NCBI GenBank assembly: GCA_036023115.1
Contig: JAYKKT010000073.1
Span: 18,329,501 to 18,393,500, forward strand
DNA: 64,000 bases
Direction of reading: 5' to 3'
DNA from: Brasenia schreberi
Lineage: Eukaryota; Streptophyta; Magnoliopsida; Nymphaeales; Cabombaceae
Below the pieces are notes generated by a model. It was given only the letters and a program-made list of their open reading frames with translations, did not search any database and was not told the origin of the DNA. A program made the position numbers and the translations under genes. Below are positions 34,780 to 47,592 of this stretch, in pieces (position 1 is the first letter of the stretch; each line of letters begins with the position of its first letter).

Positions 34780-36960
34780 TATCTTGAGCAATTAGTGAAT
34801 CATCTTATTGTTCAGGAAGAATATCGAAAGTAAGATGATTCTAAAGTCCAATCCACTCAAAAGAAAGTTTATGAGGAAGCTAAGTCTATAGAGTCTTCAA
34901 AGAAAAGAAAAGAAATTGAGATTTCAAAAAATCTCATTGAAACAAGGTAGGGACACCAAGCAAAAAAAAAGTAAGATTGCTATTAACATTGTGAAAAACC
35001 TAGTCATTATCAAAGTGAATACCAATACTTAAAAAAGTTAAATAAAAACAAGAATCTTAATTCTTCTAAGGACAAATTTGTTGCCATTATTTCATAAGTA
35101 AATATGATAAAAGACATTAGATATTGATGGGTAGACTCTAGTGCTACTCGTCATGTATGGAAAAATAAAAATCTCTTCAAAACTTTAATAGAAGAAAACG
35201 GTTTAGTTTTGTATATAGGTAATGTTTCTATTACTCAAGTAAAAGATAAAGAAACTATTGAACTAGAATTCACTTCGAGTAAAGTTCTTACTCTTAAGGA
35301 TGTAAGAAAAAAGTTACTGTCAGTTTTCTTACTTAATAAGTTTGGAAGTGTTAAGGGTGACAAGTTTATTTTATCTAACATATGAATGTTTGCTCGAAAG
35401 TGTTATATATGTGAGTTTATATTCAATTTGAATCTCAATAACAAGGATTTTGTTTCTGCTGATATTGTTGACTTATTAAATTTGTGGCATTTTCATTTGT
35501 GATATGTAAATTTTAGAAAATTAAATGAAATGGCTAAATCATCTTTGATTCCAAAAATTGAAAAGTCAATGCATTCATGTTCAACTTGTATGCATGCCAA
35601 AATCACTAGACTCTCATTTTCAAGAATTTAAAGAAGTTCTAAAATTTTAGATTTAATTCATTCATATATTTGTCAATGGTTGGCCTAAAATAGGTGGAAA
35701 AAAGTAATTTCCAATTTTTGATGATGAATGCACTAGATTTTACATTATATATTTGATTTATTCAAAGGATAAAATTTTAAAAAAGTTTAAGATTTTCAAA
35801 ATTCAAGTAGAACTTCAACATAAAACCTTCACAGAATGCTTGAAAACGATAGGAGAGAAAAATACTAAAATCCTAGTTATTTTGAGTCTACGAGAATTAT
35901 ATATCAAACTATGACTCCTTACTCTCCATGATAAAATAGTATAGCAAAAATGAAAAATAGAGTGTTAAAAGAAATAGTAAATTCTATGTTGTCATATTTT
36001 ATTTTATCAAATAATTATTAGGGTAAAACATTATTAACTACTTGTTTTATTTTAAAAATAATTCTAAATGAAAGGGATTGAATTATCTCATATGAAGTAT
36101 AGAATAAAATAAGCACTAACCAAAACTTTCTCAAAATTTGGATTTATAGGGTTATTATCAAAGTTCCATAACCCAAAAGAAAGAAGTTGTGTGAAAGAGA
36201 AATTAAATGTATCTTCTTGGGATATGCCGAACATAGTAAGGCATACAAAATTCATTAAGTTAATACCAAACAAAGGATGTCTTACAATATAATTAGAGTA
36301 TATTAAAATTATTTGATACTTGATGTATGTTATGAAATGTATTTGACCTGACATTGCATATATAGTATGTAGATTGAATCAATATACAAGCAATTCAAGT
36401 AAGAATTATTGCCATGGTAAAAAAAGGATCAATCAACTGTAGCTTAATCTATAGTAGAAGTTCTTCAATTTTAGAAGGATATTCATATGTTAGTTGTGTT
36501 AACTACTCGAAAGATCGTACCTCTATAAATTGTTGGATCTTTACTATTGGTGGGGTGATATTTCTTGAGCTTCTAAGAAACAAACATGCATAGTTGATTC
36601 CACTATGGTTGTCAAGTTCATAACTTTAGCTTTGGTCGGTAAAAAAGCAAAATGACTAAGAAATTTGCTTCAAGAGATACTGATATGGCCAAAGCCTATG
36701 ACACCCATATTGATGAATTGTGATAGCCAAAAGTATACTATTATAGGCTTATTCTCAAACACATAATAAAAAATCTTGATATATTAGTCTAAGATTTAAA
36801 AAATAAAATAATTTTTATTATTTATATAAAATCAAAATTAAACCTTACATATCCTTTGACGAAAGGTATGATAAAGAATTTAATGTTAAGGCATCAATTG
36901 GAATAGCTTACGCCTAGTTTATAAGATCACAAATGGTGGAACCTTGACTCACACTTTGAG
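34780..36960 (+). mobile_element. Copia LTR retrotransposon D, decayed internal region
   Basis: The plus strand can be read across frames as Gag (LEQLVNHLIVQEEYRK, 34775), a zinc knuckle (about 34980), protease with the catalytic triad changed (WWVDSSATRHVWKNKNLF, 35130), GAG-pre-integrase (LWHFHL.YVNFRKLNEMAKS, 35485), and RNase H (RNLLQEILIWPKPMTPI near 36665, then CDSQ). Integrase and reverse transcriptase are barely legible. No LTRs were found. It is a different copia lineage from elements A, B and C. Confidence 0.8.
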
Positions 36961-37166
36961 TAACATTAAGTCTTGAGTTCAATGAGTTAAAGTACGTCAT
37001 TAAAGTGATTGTAATTACTAACTAAATAAATAATCCAAGGAAAAGGTATTTGGTCTCTTAAAGCAAAACAAGAGGTAGAGCCTTGCTCTTAATAAATGTA
37101 TAGAATATATACATATATGCTAAAGTATTTATATGAAGATACTTTTTATAGAATCTACCATGATTT

Positions 37167-37170
<4 letters not shown>

Positions 37171-37241
<71 letters not shown>
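37171..37241. repeat. (AT)n(GT)n microsatellite
   Basis: About 18 AT then 17 GT units at the left border of R2 copy B. The partner array at copy A is pure AT. Confidence 0.95.
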
Positions 37242-37244
<3 letters not shown>

Positions 37245-38945
37245 CGTCTATATAAATATATATCTATATCTGTTCACACACATATGTATATATGTATGCA
37301 TATAGATGTGTCTCTGCGTGTGTTTGTGTGTATTCACGCAAGTAAACAGTGCACATACGGGTATCTGTAACAACAAGGAGAGAGAAGATAGTTACCAATC
37401 CAATCGAATGCGTGATACTTTGATTTTGTACTAAGTGACAGTTGTCAACTGTTACGTCTGATCATTGGAATGTGCAGGATCAAATTGTCTTGAATATGCT
37501 AATTGTTTGATCCTCAACTCTTCAACGGCGTCACTTATGAAGTTCTGCATGCTTGTATATGTTTAAAAGGAAGAGGGAATGAGTTCCAGACTCAAAGTTA
37601 TAGCATGACACCTACTTCTCTACATATGTCCCACCTACAATAGGGAAAACACAAGATGATCAGTCTCTATCAGGGAAATTCCAAACATAAACACTGTCTT
37701 GGACTTATGATGGAGCTGCTGACCTCCTTCTTGAAGACTGTTTCGAGTTGATGCTGAACTAGATGGTCATCTTCTTCATTGCAGCAGTGGATGCATGGGT
37801 TGCTGTTGGAGTTGTACAAGGTTTCCTCACAATGGCTTACTCCAAGGAGATTTGAATCTTTTTGATTGTCTTCCTATATTTTTATTCACGGTTTACCGTG
37901 TCATTTCTCTGCTCTATTTATAGAGCAGTGGCTACTCCTGATCTCCTGGCTTGCCTGCTAGGTTTCTCTCTCCTGAGCAATCTGAATCCGAACAGTTACC
38001 GTGAAATCCGGTAACCGTCCGACGGTTACTGATGGCCCTATCTGGTAACCCCCTCTGGTAATGGACTGGATGGCCAGTCCAGTCGTTACCAGATACGTCT
38101 ATATAAATATATATCTATATCTGTTCACACACATATGTATATACGTATGCATATAGATGTGTCTCTGCGTGTGTTTGTGTGTATTCACGCAAGTAAACAG
38201 TGCACATATGGGTATCTGTAACAACAAGGAGAGAGAAGATAGTTACCAATCCAATCGAACGCGTGATACTTCGATTTTGTACTAAGTGACAATTGTCAAC
38301 TGTTACGTCTGATCATTGGAATGTGCAGGATCAAATTGTCTTGAATATGCTAATTGTTTGATCCGCAACTCTTCAACGGCGTCACTTATGAAGTTCTGCA
38401 TGCTTGTATATGTTTAAAAGGAAGAGGGAATGAGTTCCAGACTCAAAGTTATAGCATGACACCTACTTCTCTACATATGTCCCACCTACGATAGGGAAAA
38501 CACAAGATGATCAGTCTCTATCAGGGAAATTCCAAACATAAACACTGTCTTGGACTTATGATGGAGCCCCTGACCTCCTTCTTGAAGACTGTTTCGAGTT
38601 GATGTTGAACTAGATGGTCATCTTCTTCATTGCAGCAGTGGATGCATGGGTTGCTGTTGGAGTTGTACAAGGTTTCCTCACAATGGCTTACTCCAAGGAG
38701 ATTTGAATTTCTTTTTTATTGTCTTCCTATATTTTTATTCACGGTTTACCGTGTCATTTCTCTGCTCTATTTATAGAGCAGTGGCTACTCCTGATCTCCT
38801 GGCTTGCCTGCTAGGTTTCTCTCTCCTGAGCAATCTGAATTCGAACAGTTACCGTGAAATCCGGTAACCGTCCGACGGTTACTGATGGCCCTATCTGGTA
38901 ACCCCCTCTGGTAACGGACTGGATGGCCAGTCCAGGCGTTACCAG
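37245..38945. repeat. Tandem duplication of ~850 bp spanning R2 flank and LTR
   Basis: Unit 1 is 37245-38095 and unit 2 is 38096-38945. Each runs from cgtctatataaatatatatc to gttaccagata and contains the left part of R2 copy B plus about 390 bp of copia C LTR. The units differ at only a few sites (for example cgaatgcgtg against cgaacgcgtg). The join at 38095/38096 is abrupt (cagata/cgtcta). Since the unit includes LTR sequence in its inserted position, the duplication is younger than the copia insertion. Confidence 0.93.
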
Positions 38946-39043
38946 ATAAGGTTGCTGATAATGACCACCCTATCTGTAACATCTACCGATAATGGCCACC
39001 CTATCTGTAACATCTATCGATAATGGCCACCCTATCTGTAACA
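38559..39043 (-). repeat. 3' LTR of copia C
   Basis: About 485 bp, ending ...atctgtaaca on the plus strand, next to the purine tract complement tctcccactt. It is longer than the 5' LTR because the word ccaccctatctgtaacatct and its surroundings (31-32 bp) are repeated three times at 38966-39043. Confidence 0.85.
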
Positions 39044-42000
39044 TCTCCCACTTGGCCATTTGAGCCATGTATATCGACATATTGGTTTTCCTCCCACTTT
39101 TCCAAGGTTTTACCTAGTTATGTCATTTCTTGATTATTATTACAATCAAAACCTGTTGTGTGGTTATTTCCTTCCACAACATTTTATTTGTTGTAAGGTT
39201 GTTTATCAATACAACACTAGTCATCCATTGTGTGGTTATTACCTTACACAATAATTAAACATATCTCAAACCCATGTTAGTAACATGTTTTGAGAAAAAT
39301 TCTTCTGTTATGCCTTTTGTGAAGGGGTATGTTAACATATCTTCTGTTGGCATGTACGAAATGGATATTTTCTTTCTCATAACTATATCATGAACATAGT
39401 GGTATTTTACCATTATATGCTTACTTTTGGAGCAATCAGCTCTACTCTTGATATGAATAATTGCTATAATATTATCACAATAGATAACTATTGACTCATC
39501 TATTATTTCCAACTTCAAATCTTGTATGAAGCGACTTATCCAAATAGCACTCGTTGCAGCCATACAACAAGCTACATACTCAGCTTCCTTTGTATACAAT
39601 GCTACATAACCCTGTTTCTTACATGCTCAAGAAACATCACCACCTCCAATAAAAATATTTATCCTAAGGTTGATTTACTGTTATCTTTTCTCTCAGTAAA
39701 ATCAGCGTCTGAGTATCCTACCACTTTCAGCTCATCTGCTTGAAAACACAGTTTCAAGTCTTTTGTTCCTTTTAGATATCTTAAAATCCTTTTTACAACT
39801 ACTCAGTACTGCCAACTAGGATTACTTTGATATCTACTTACAAGACCAACAACAAAGCTGATATCAGGTCTTGTACACAGCATAGCATACATCAAGCTAT
39901 CAACAGCTTGTGCATAAGGAACATTAAGCTTATCGTCTCCTTCACCGAGACAATCAGCCTTACTCAATTTGACTCCTTTTGTAATAGGTGTATCTGCAGA
40001 CTTGCATTCACCCATTTTAAACTCCTTGAGGATATAGTCAATATATCTCTACTAACTCAGGTATAAGAGTCTAGATTCTCTATCTCGAGAGATCTTTATA
40101 CCTAGGATATAGGATGATTTCCCTATATCCTTCATTTAGAACTTGGAGTTCAACCATAACTTGGTTTTTATAATTATCTCATTGTCGTTTTCAGTCAACA
40201 ATATGTCATCTACATATAATGACAAGATCACAAAGTGGCTCCCACTTTTCCAAACATATACACAGTGATCAAGTTTGTTAGCCACAAACCAAAGTTCTAC
40301 AATGACATTTTGAAAAGTCAAATATCATTGGCGAGGTGACTGTTTAAGGCCATATAGGGATTTTTTCAACCTATATACTTTATCTTCTTGGCATTCAACT
40401 ATAAATCCTTTGGGCTGCTGCATGTATATGATTTCTTCTAAATCTCCATTTAGAAAAGTTATCTTTACATATAACTGATGTAAATCCAAATCATAGTATG
40501 CAGATATTGCTAGGATTATCCATATGGATGCAAATTTCGCAACTGAGAAATTTGTTTCAACATAATTTATCCCCTCTTTCTGCGAAAAACTCTTTGCAAC
40601 CAACCTCGCTTTAAATTTGTCGATTATACCATCGACCTTGTATTTCTTTTTCAGAACCCATTTACAGCCTATAGCTTTCCTTCCTTTTGGTAAATTAGTC
40701 AATTCTCATACTTGGTTTTTCTCAATGGATTCAATTTTCTCATCCATGGCTTTCTCTCAATCTGTTGTTTCCGATGAGTTCATTGCTTGTTGATAAGTTA
40801 AGTTATTAGTTAGCTCATCCAAATCTACTGAATTACACACTTCTTCTGAAAGATAAGTGTGATAATCCTTTAAGTATGACGAAGTGACTCTTGGTCTCTT
40901 ATGTCCACTTAAGGTATCGATAGTTTCAGGAAGATCTTCTGTGGGCTCAAAAGATGATTGGTTTAAATATACCAAATTATCAACACATTCCTCATCGTTC
41001 TCTAGGATGTCATTCTTAGTATCTTCTAAGAATTCAACATCTTTGCTATCCATGAGTCCGTGGTTCTTATGATAAAACTAATATCCTTTTGAACCTTTAG
41101 GATATCCTATAAATATACATCTTAAGGACATGTTGTCCAGCTTATCTCTAAACTGATCAATGATCTTCACATGTGCAATAGATCCCCAATTCTTGAGATG
41201 ACCTAGGTTGGGTTTTCTTCCAAACCATATCTCATATAGTATAGTGAATACAACTTTACATGGTACTCTATTGAGTATGTAACCGTTGTACTTACTGCTT
41301 CTTCCCAAAATACCCTCGAAAGAGAGGCATCAATTAACATTAACCTTGTCATATTCAGCAAGGTTCTATTGCATCTTTCAGCTACACCATTTTGTTGAGG
41401 TGTTTTGGACATTGTATTCTGTTTTGCAATACCAAAGTCTTTACAAAATTCCAAGAATTCTGCCGAGGTATATTCACCTCCTCTGTCTGATCTTAAGACT
41501 TTAATCCAATGTCCTAATTGATTTTTCACTTCTTCCTTATATTCTTTAAAAGCATCAAGTGCCTCAAATTTATGTGCTAAAAGATATAGATACATATATC
41601 TATAGTAATCATCGATAAAGGTTCTAAAATAACACTTTTTTCGATGTGTCTTTACTCTAAAAGGTCCACATAAATCTGTGTGAATAACCTCACAAGGTTG
41701 TTGCTCTTGTTGTTTCCTTGGAAAAAACTTTTCTTATCATTTTTCCTTTTATACAAGCTTCACATTTGTTGAAAGTATTTTCCTCAAATCTAGGCAATAA
41801 GTCAAAGTTGGATAATTTCCTCAACTTTTTCAAACTTATATGCCCTATGAGTTTATGCCACATATTCACATCAACAGTAAAGACACTCTCAATATAAGCA
41901 GAAGATGTACTATTTTCATTATCATAAAGTTTGAACAATCTTTGTTCTACATCAAATTCCCTAGAGAATAAAATTCTCTCATGTTTTCTCACATTGTTAG

Positions 42001-43744
42001 GAATGAACCTAACCTCAAAACCTTTCTTTATCAAGGTAGGGACCGAGACCAAATTGTGCATTATAGATGACACAATTAACACATTGGTCAATACAATTGG
42101 TTTACCTTATAAATGTATATTGAAGGACCTAATACCCAGAATATCTGAGAAAATATTATTTCCCATATAAACTCGATGTTCCCCAGGTTTGTATTCCTTC
42201 AAACCCATTGCCTCTTCCTTGATCTTCGAGATGTGCCATGTAACATCTGAGAAAGGTTGTTTCCTCTATCTTTCTTGTTTTGGCAATCCCTTTTGTAGTG
42301 TCTCATCTTTTCATAGTTGAAACACTTGACTCAAGAAGTGGTTCCCTGCGATTTCTTAAAATTTTGACCACCTTTCTTGTTATTCTTGCCAAACTTCTTA
42401 TTTGGTTTTTTTGGTTTGATTAGTTTTGAAGCTAGATGTTATCTTATCCTGTACTACTAGCAATTTTTCTTTATTGTTTTTGAGTATGTGTACTTGCTCT
42501 ATTGCTAGTTTTAGGGACAACTCTGAAAGATTAATCTCAGGCCCTAATCTTAGGACAATGATGACCATGTTCCATGACAGTGGTAGACTATTCAGTATTG
42601 TTGATATCTGTATCATTTTAGGGATATCTGATTTTGCTACAGCTAAGTCTCTAGCCATTACCAGCATGTGGTTTACATGCTCAACTATATTGTCTCCTTC
42701 CTTCATTTTGAAGGAGTTATACTTTTGTAGTAACAACTGAACATGCAATTTTGCAGTTATATCATACTTAGATGTTATTGAGTCAAACAACTCTTTAGCG
42801 GTCTCATATTCTTCAAAGACCCTCATCAAGTCATCCTTCATGTAGGTCAACATGATTATCCTTGCTATAGTATCATCTTTTAGAAATGTTTTATACATTT
42901 CTAATTGTTGCTCATTTGCTTTTGGGGGTGGCGGACGCATAGTTTTCTTTAATACATACTCAACACCTTTAAGTGTTAGAGCTAGAGGGATTCTTCTCTT
43001 TCATGTTTGCAAGTTGACAGTTCAACTTCTCAGTTTTTGCCAACCTAGACACACATATCTTAGAACTCATTTTTATGTGTTTGGCAATAGTAACAATTAA
43101 GCGGTCTAAAAAGAAAACAAAAACAAACCAGGAGCATACATAGCAAAAATCATGTTAGAATGATGCATAATATCAAACAAGTATGCTAATGATAATTTCA
43201 TAAGCTCTTTGGGACAAATTCATTTTTTTTCCGAAGAGTTTCTGTCTTTATACCCATTAAATAATACTAAGGGCAAATCTATAATTTTATCTATTTGTCC
43301 CCTTCTTGTAATTTTGTAAAAACCTAAGGACAAACTCGTATATTTTTATAATTTGTAACTGATTGAGGCTAAAATTATAATTTTAACCCTCAGGTCAAAA
43401 GTATAGGGGTAAATTTGTCTTTTGACTAGATGACAGAACTAAAATTATCTAAATAGGGAAGGGCAAAATAGTCTTTTTACCCTAAAAATATCTGCTTGAT
43501 GGCAAAATCATAAATAGATAAAACCGGTCGGGTCAAAATAGACTTTTTAGTCTACTACTCGAGGCGGTTTTCTGAAAACCGTTGGTGATTTTGGAAAACT
43601 GCCAGTTTCCGGTCTATGGTTTTTTGAAAACCACGTGTTTTTTTTTATTCACTATAAAGGGAGGAGAGAGAGTGTACACACAAAAAAAGAAAAAGAGGGA
43701 GAGAGAGGGGAAGGGAAAACATAGAGAGAGGAAATGCTATGGAT

Positions 43745-44160
43745 GCCTTCTTTGGCCTGCCGGCTGCCTTTTTCGGTTCAGTCAGACCATCCGTGTCTTC
43801 TTCGGCCTGTCAACTGCCTTTTTTGGGTCAGTCAGGCCGTCAATGTCTTCTTCAGCTTGCCGACTGCCTTTTTTGACTTGTCGGCTGTCTTTCTAGTTCA
43901 ATTAGGTCATCAGTCGTCGTTCTTTGGCCTTAGATTTGGCTTATTTTGGTCTTTTTAGGCTCAGTCGACTGTCGTCTTTGTTTCTTGCCTCATATCTGGC
44001 ATGTTTCGGCCTTTCTGGCCTCTGTCATGCCGTTGTCAATGTTTTTGGCTTTAGATCTAGACTTTTTGGGCTCTGTTAGGCAGTCGCCGACGTTTTTGGC
44101 TTCAGATTTGACCCATTTCAGCCTTTTTGGGCTCTATGAGGTTGTTGCCGATGTTTCTGT
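43745..44160. repeat. Degenerate tandem repeats in the copia C leader
   Basis: About seven imperfect units of 50-65 bp built on ttcggcctg...ctgcctttttt..gt.agtcagg. An equivalent purine-rich array (gcctgaggcca... and similar words) lies in the leader of element B at 21650-21980, on the opposite strand as expected from its orientation. Confidence 0.75.
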
Positions 44161-44294
44161 TGCCTTGCTGCAAGATTTTCCCTCTCTTATTTTTTTTCTT
44201 CTGTTCCTTTCCTGTCTCGTTGTCTCCTTCTCTTTTTTTTCTCTTTTTTCTTTTTTGCTTATCTTCTCTTCCTCCTTTTTGCAGGGTTTTTTAA

Positions 44295-44307
44295 GCTTTG
44301 ATACCAG
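44295..44307 (-). other. Primer binding site of copia C
   Basis: The minus strand reads tggtatcaaagc directly after the 5' LTR. It complements the 3' end of initiator methionine tRNA (TGGTATCAGAGC) with one mismatch. This fixes the element's orientation. Confidence 0.85.
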
Positions 44308-44715
44308 TGATGGAGCCACATACCTCCTTCTTGAAGACTCTGTTTCGAGTTGATGCTAAACCGGATGGTCGTCTTCTTCGTTGCAACAGCGGATGCATGG
44401 GTTGCTATTGGAGCTGTACGAGGTTTCCTCACAACGGCTTACTCCAAGGAGATCTGAATTTCTTTTTTATTGTCTTCTTTTATTTTTATTCACTATTTAC
44501 CGTGTCATTTCTCTGCTCTGGCTGCTCCTGATCTCCTGGCTTGCCTGCTAGGTTTCTCTCTTCTGAGCAGTCCGAATCCGGATGATTACCGTGAAATCTG
44601 GTAACTGTCCGACGATTACTGATGGCCCTATCTAGTAACCCCCTCTGATAACGGACTGGATGGTCAGTCCAACCGTTACCATATAAAGTTGCCGAGAATG
44701 GCCACCTTATTTGTA
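44308..44715 (-). repeat. 5' LTR of copia C
   Basis: About 408 bp. On the plus strand it starts tgatggagccacatacctcc and ends ...ccaccttatttgta. The last bases expected from the other LTR (ctgtaaca) are damaged. Confidence 0.85.
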
Positions 44716-46076
44716 ACTTATACGTTGGAAAGTGAGAGAATCACTGCCAGCCTCAAATCAAAGCATGACACCTGCTTCGTTTTATCTCTGCATATGTGCC
44801 ACTCACAATAAGGCAAGCACAAGATGATCAAAAAGTCTGTAAGGGAAATTCTACACTATCTTTAACTTTGCATCATTAAAAGTCGCAGCTAAATGAACTG
44901 AACCGAAGTATATGGATCACTTATCTTGGAATAATAAGATAGCACAAGGATCAATTTCGAAAGTAACGATAACAGTCTGTTTCTCAACATCAATTTTTGT
45001 CTAGCTGGTAGACAGAAAAACTACATACCAAGTTTTTTCTGGTTTGAGAAAGCTTCTATCTTGAACAACAAGAACTTGAATTATCCACTAACAGACCAAC
45101 CAGAGGAAAAGAAAATAGGCAAGATTGGTCGCCAAAATTAACTACGACCTTATGAGAAGAGAAATGGTTGTGTTAGAGCCAGTGAAATGGAAGTGTACAA
45201 GTTTGCCATGAATGCCGAGTTGCTCCAATAGTTCCTCTCCGGTACAAAATCCATCTCTCCCAAGGGATTGGATTCCCACGAGTGAAACAAGAAATATGTA
45301 CAATCAAAGAAACAATGATGGTCTACTTGTCCAATAGATGTTCACACAAGTCAACCATTGCCAGCAAGAATTCTGATTGCCAACAAGAGCACTAAAGTAC
45401 TTAGATTGTAGTGCATTGACCTTATTACCATCACCAACTGGCTTATACAACATGAGCGGCACTATTCTTTTGGCTGATACATTATTCCAACCATCCACAT
45501 CTGCATTGCAGTTTAAAGCTATAATTTGGGAATCAATCACAACCCATGTTCATGGTTTTCACTCAGTTGAGTCTGTTCCAGGAGTTGTCGGACATTCACT
45601 GCAATTATTACTCTTTATTCATCTCCACTGGAGAATAATTAACTATAAGTTTCAAAATGATTGCTTCCTCGTCTATTCCAAACCCAGGAAGGGCTGTGAA
45701 CTAGGAACTTTTGCCCATCTCTTGACTTGCAATACTTGAAATCATATTAAAGATTCATCCAGTGAATCTAACAAAAAGTACCCATGTATTCAAGTGTATG
45801 AATTTATGCAGTTAAAAATAGCATGAAAATAATGGGAAGTGGATCACCTATGAATATTTTAATATAACAGGCGTAGCAACGATGCTCATCCAGTTTGGGC
45901 AGCTTCCTTAACAATTTGTGATTACCAAACTCTCATACTTCGATACCCCATCCCTATAGCGCCCCCATTCTGGCTGTTTGCACGAGTGATGTGTTGGCAT
46001 TTCAAAGTGACTATGGTGTGTGCACATAGATGGTGTTATAGCCCCAGATAACTTTAATGCACCTACCAAAGACAGA
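44716..46076 (+). repeat. Repeat R2, copy B, right part
   Basis: It continues the match to copy A (17390-18720) after the copia C insertion and stops at 46076 within the first 120 bp of R1. Immediately beyond lies aacagcagcagcagagag, which has no counterpart at 18720. The unrecognised minus-strand exon-like run is kept here too, at about 45557-45370. Confidence 0.85.
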
Positions 46077-47592
46077 ACAGCAGCAGCAGAGAGAGAGAGG
46101 ATCGCTCAGCCGACGATGAGGTTTGTGCCAGACGTCCTTTGACAGGTAGATGAATACGATTTTAGCTGCCTCTCTTCAATTTTCCTTGTCTTTTTAACCT
46201 AAAATTTTCTCCTCGAACAGTTTTCGCAGGCAAGGGTCGGGAGAATCCGTATGTTCTCGATGCTGGTTTAAGTGATCTGTTGGATTCAGTGGAAATTTCA
46301 CTAAGAAAACCAGGTAAATATTGTTCTGAGATGGAGTTTCGGTATCCCGGCTGTTTCATATGTTGTTTATTATACAAAAGTAGACCGACTAGGCATTCAG
46401 TGATTATAGCGGCTTCGGTGATACGGAATGTTTTTCATAAGGAAACGCGGTGACCGGTGGAATCTAGAAGAAGGAATACGAGTGCGATTCGATTCTGTTT
46501 AAAAGTTTGATATCTTTCATAAAAAGAGCTGTGAAATGCTTTTGAACAAGAGAATTTCTTCCGGATTTCGGAATGACCAGGTACTTCGATATAATGTAGC
46601 TCCGATCAACATAATAATCACTATGTTTCTGGCCTTGGCATCTTATATACTCGCAGAAACGAAATTTTGCCGAATTTAATGCCCGAAGCCTTGGCGTTTG
46701 GATGGACAAATCGGTTTTCTAGGACATCAGCGATTCGTACTGTTTCTTCACTTGATTGGAGCTTACGGTATAAAATATGTAGATCTGGAAGCGATGCAGG
46801 TTCTGGTGAAGTTATGTGCTACTTCGTAAATATATCATCCTTAGCTCGGTTTTCTACATACTCACGCGAACATTAAAGAATCTGATGCTGAATTGCCAAC
46901 AGTGTTTGGCTTCTTAAGGATCTCTATGGTTCGGCTGAAAGATGGCTATGCTAGCTCACTTTTTAGTGGAATACGTTTTCAGCTCTCTCCCCCAAAAATT
47001 GCCTTTGATGTCTAACTGTTAGTTTGGAAGAATATGGATAATTAGAAAGTTTGTTTGTTATATGACCCTTCAGTTCCTGATGCAAAGTGAGGAAATGAAT
47101 AGATGCTCATCAATGTTATATATATACACACACGTATTAATTGAAAAATTGAGGAATATGTATCTCATTATTTTCTTGAGCTAAGTTTGCTATGAGTAGT
47201 TGGTGCGCAGTCGTGGAGCCTATTTGTCCATGAAAAGTTGTACCAGAAGGGATAAGCTAAACCTCATAGTTAATTTTGTATTATTTTGGTTTTTAGTGAT
47301 GACATTTTTCATTTCTAAACTTAATTGCTTAAATATTCTCCTCTTTCAAGGTTCATTACTCAACTACCTCCAGTTAGTAGGCGTTATTTTTACGTTAGCT
47401 TTTCATAATGCTGGTTTTGCTAGTTTCTGATGGCAAGTTCTTCATTGAGTGAAATTGGATCATACTTTTATGCTTTTGGATATGCAGTTCACAATTACGA
47501 ATATGAAGCATTTTCCTATATGCATTTCCATCACAGTACACGATTTTGCAGGTTAGCGTTTTAGTTATCAGAACATAAGATTTTATGCAAAA
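46077..47592. other. Upstream region of the TST pseudogene
   Basis: No coding frame. Sugar-transporter genes of this family often have spliced leaders, and two stretches look like non-coding exons: 46077-46146 (ends g/gtagatg) and 46229-46314 (after tttcgcag, ends accag/gtaaat). This is inference from splice-like words only. Confidence 0.35.

Larger units (their letters stand above)
38559..44715 (-). mobile_element. Copia LTR retrotransposon C
   Basis: A near-complete Ty1/copia element of about 6.2 kb, flanked by actta (38554-38558 and 44716-44720), and splitting R2 copy B. Order on the minus strand: 5' LTR (44308-44715), primer site, leader with repeats, Gag (UBN2-type, 42940-42398), GAG-pre-integrase (MWHKLIGHISLKKL, about 41850), integrase core (LRSDRGGEYTS and TPQQNGVAERCN, 41595-41203), reverse transcriptase (AIGCKWVLKKKYKVDG, 40702-40325), polymerase motif YVDDILL (40225), RNase H (39599-39255), purine tract (39053-39044), 3' LTR (38559-39043). 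The polyprotein frame is cut into eight or more pieces by stops and shifts, so it is not autonomous now. Confidence 0.92.

Noticed and set aside
37704..38095. Separate solo LTR
   Set aside because: It is part of a tandem duplication of flank plus LTR, not an independent insertion; it lacks the LTR end and its own target duplication.
46112..46150. Short similarity to the homoserine kinase relic (cgatgaggt..gtgcc.ga)
   Set aside because: Only about 35 bp with several mismatches; too short to separate from chance.
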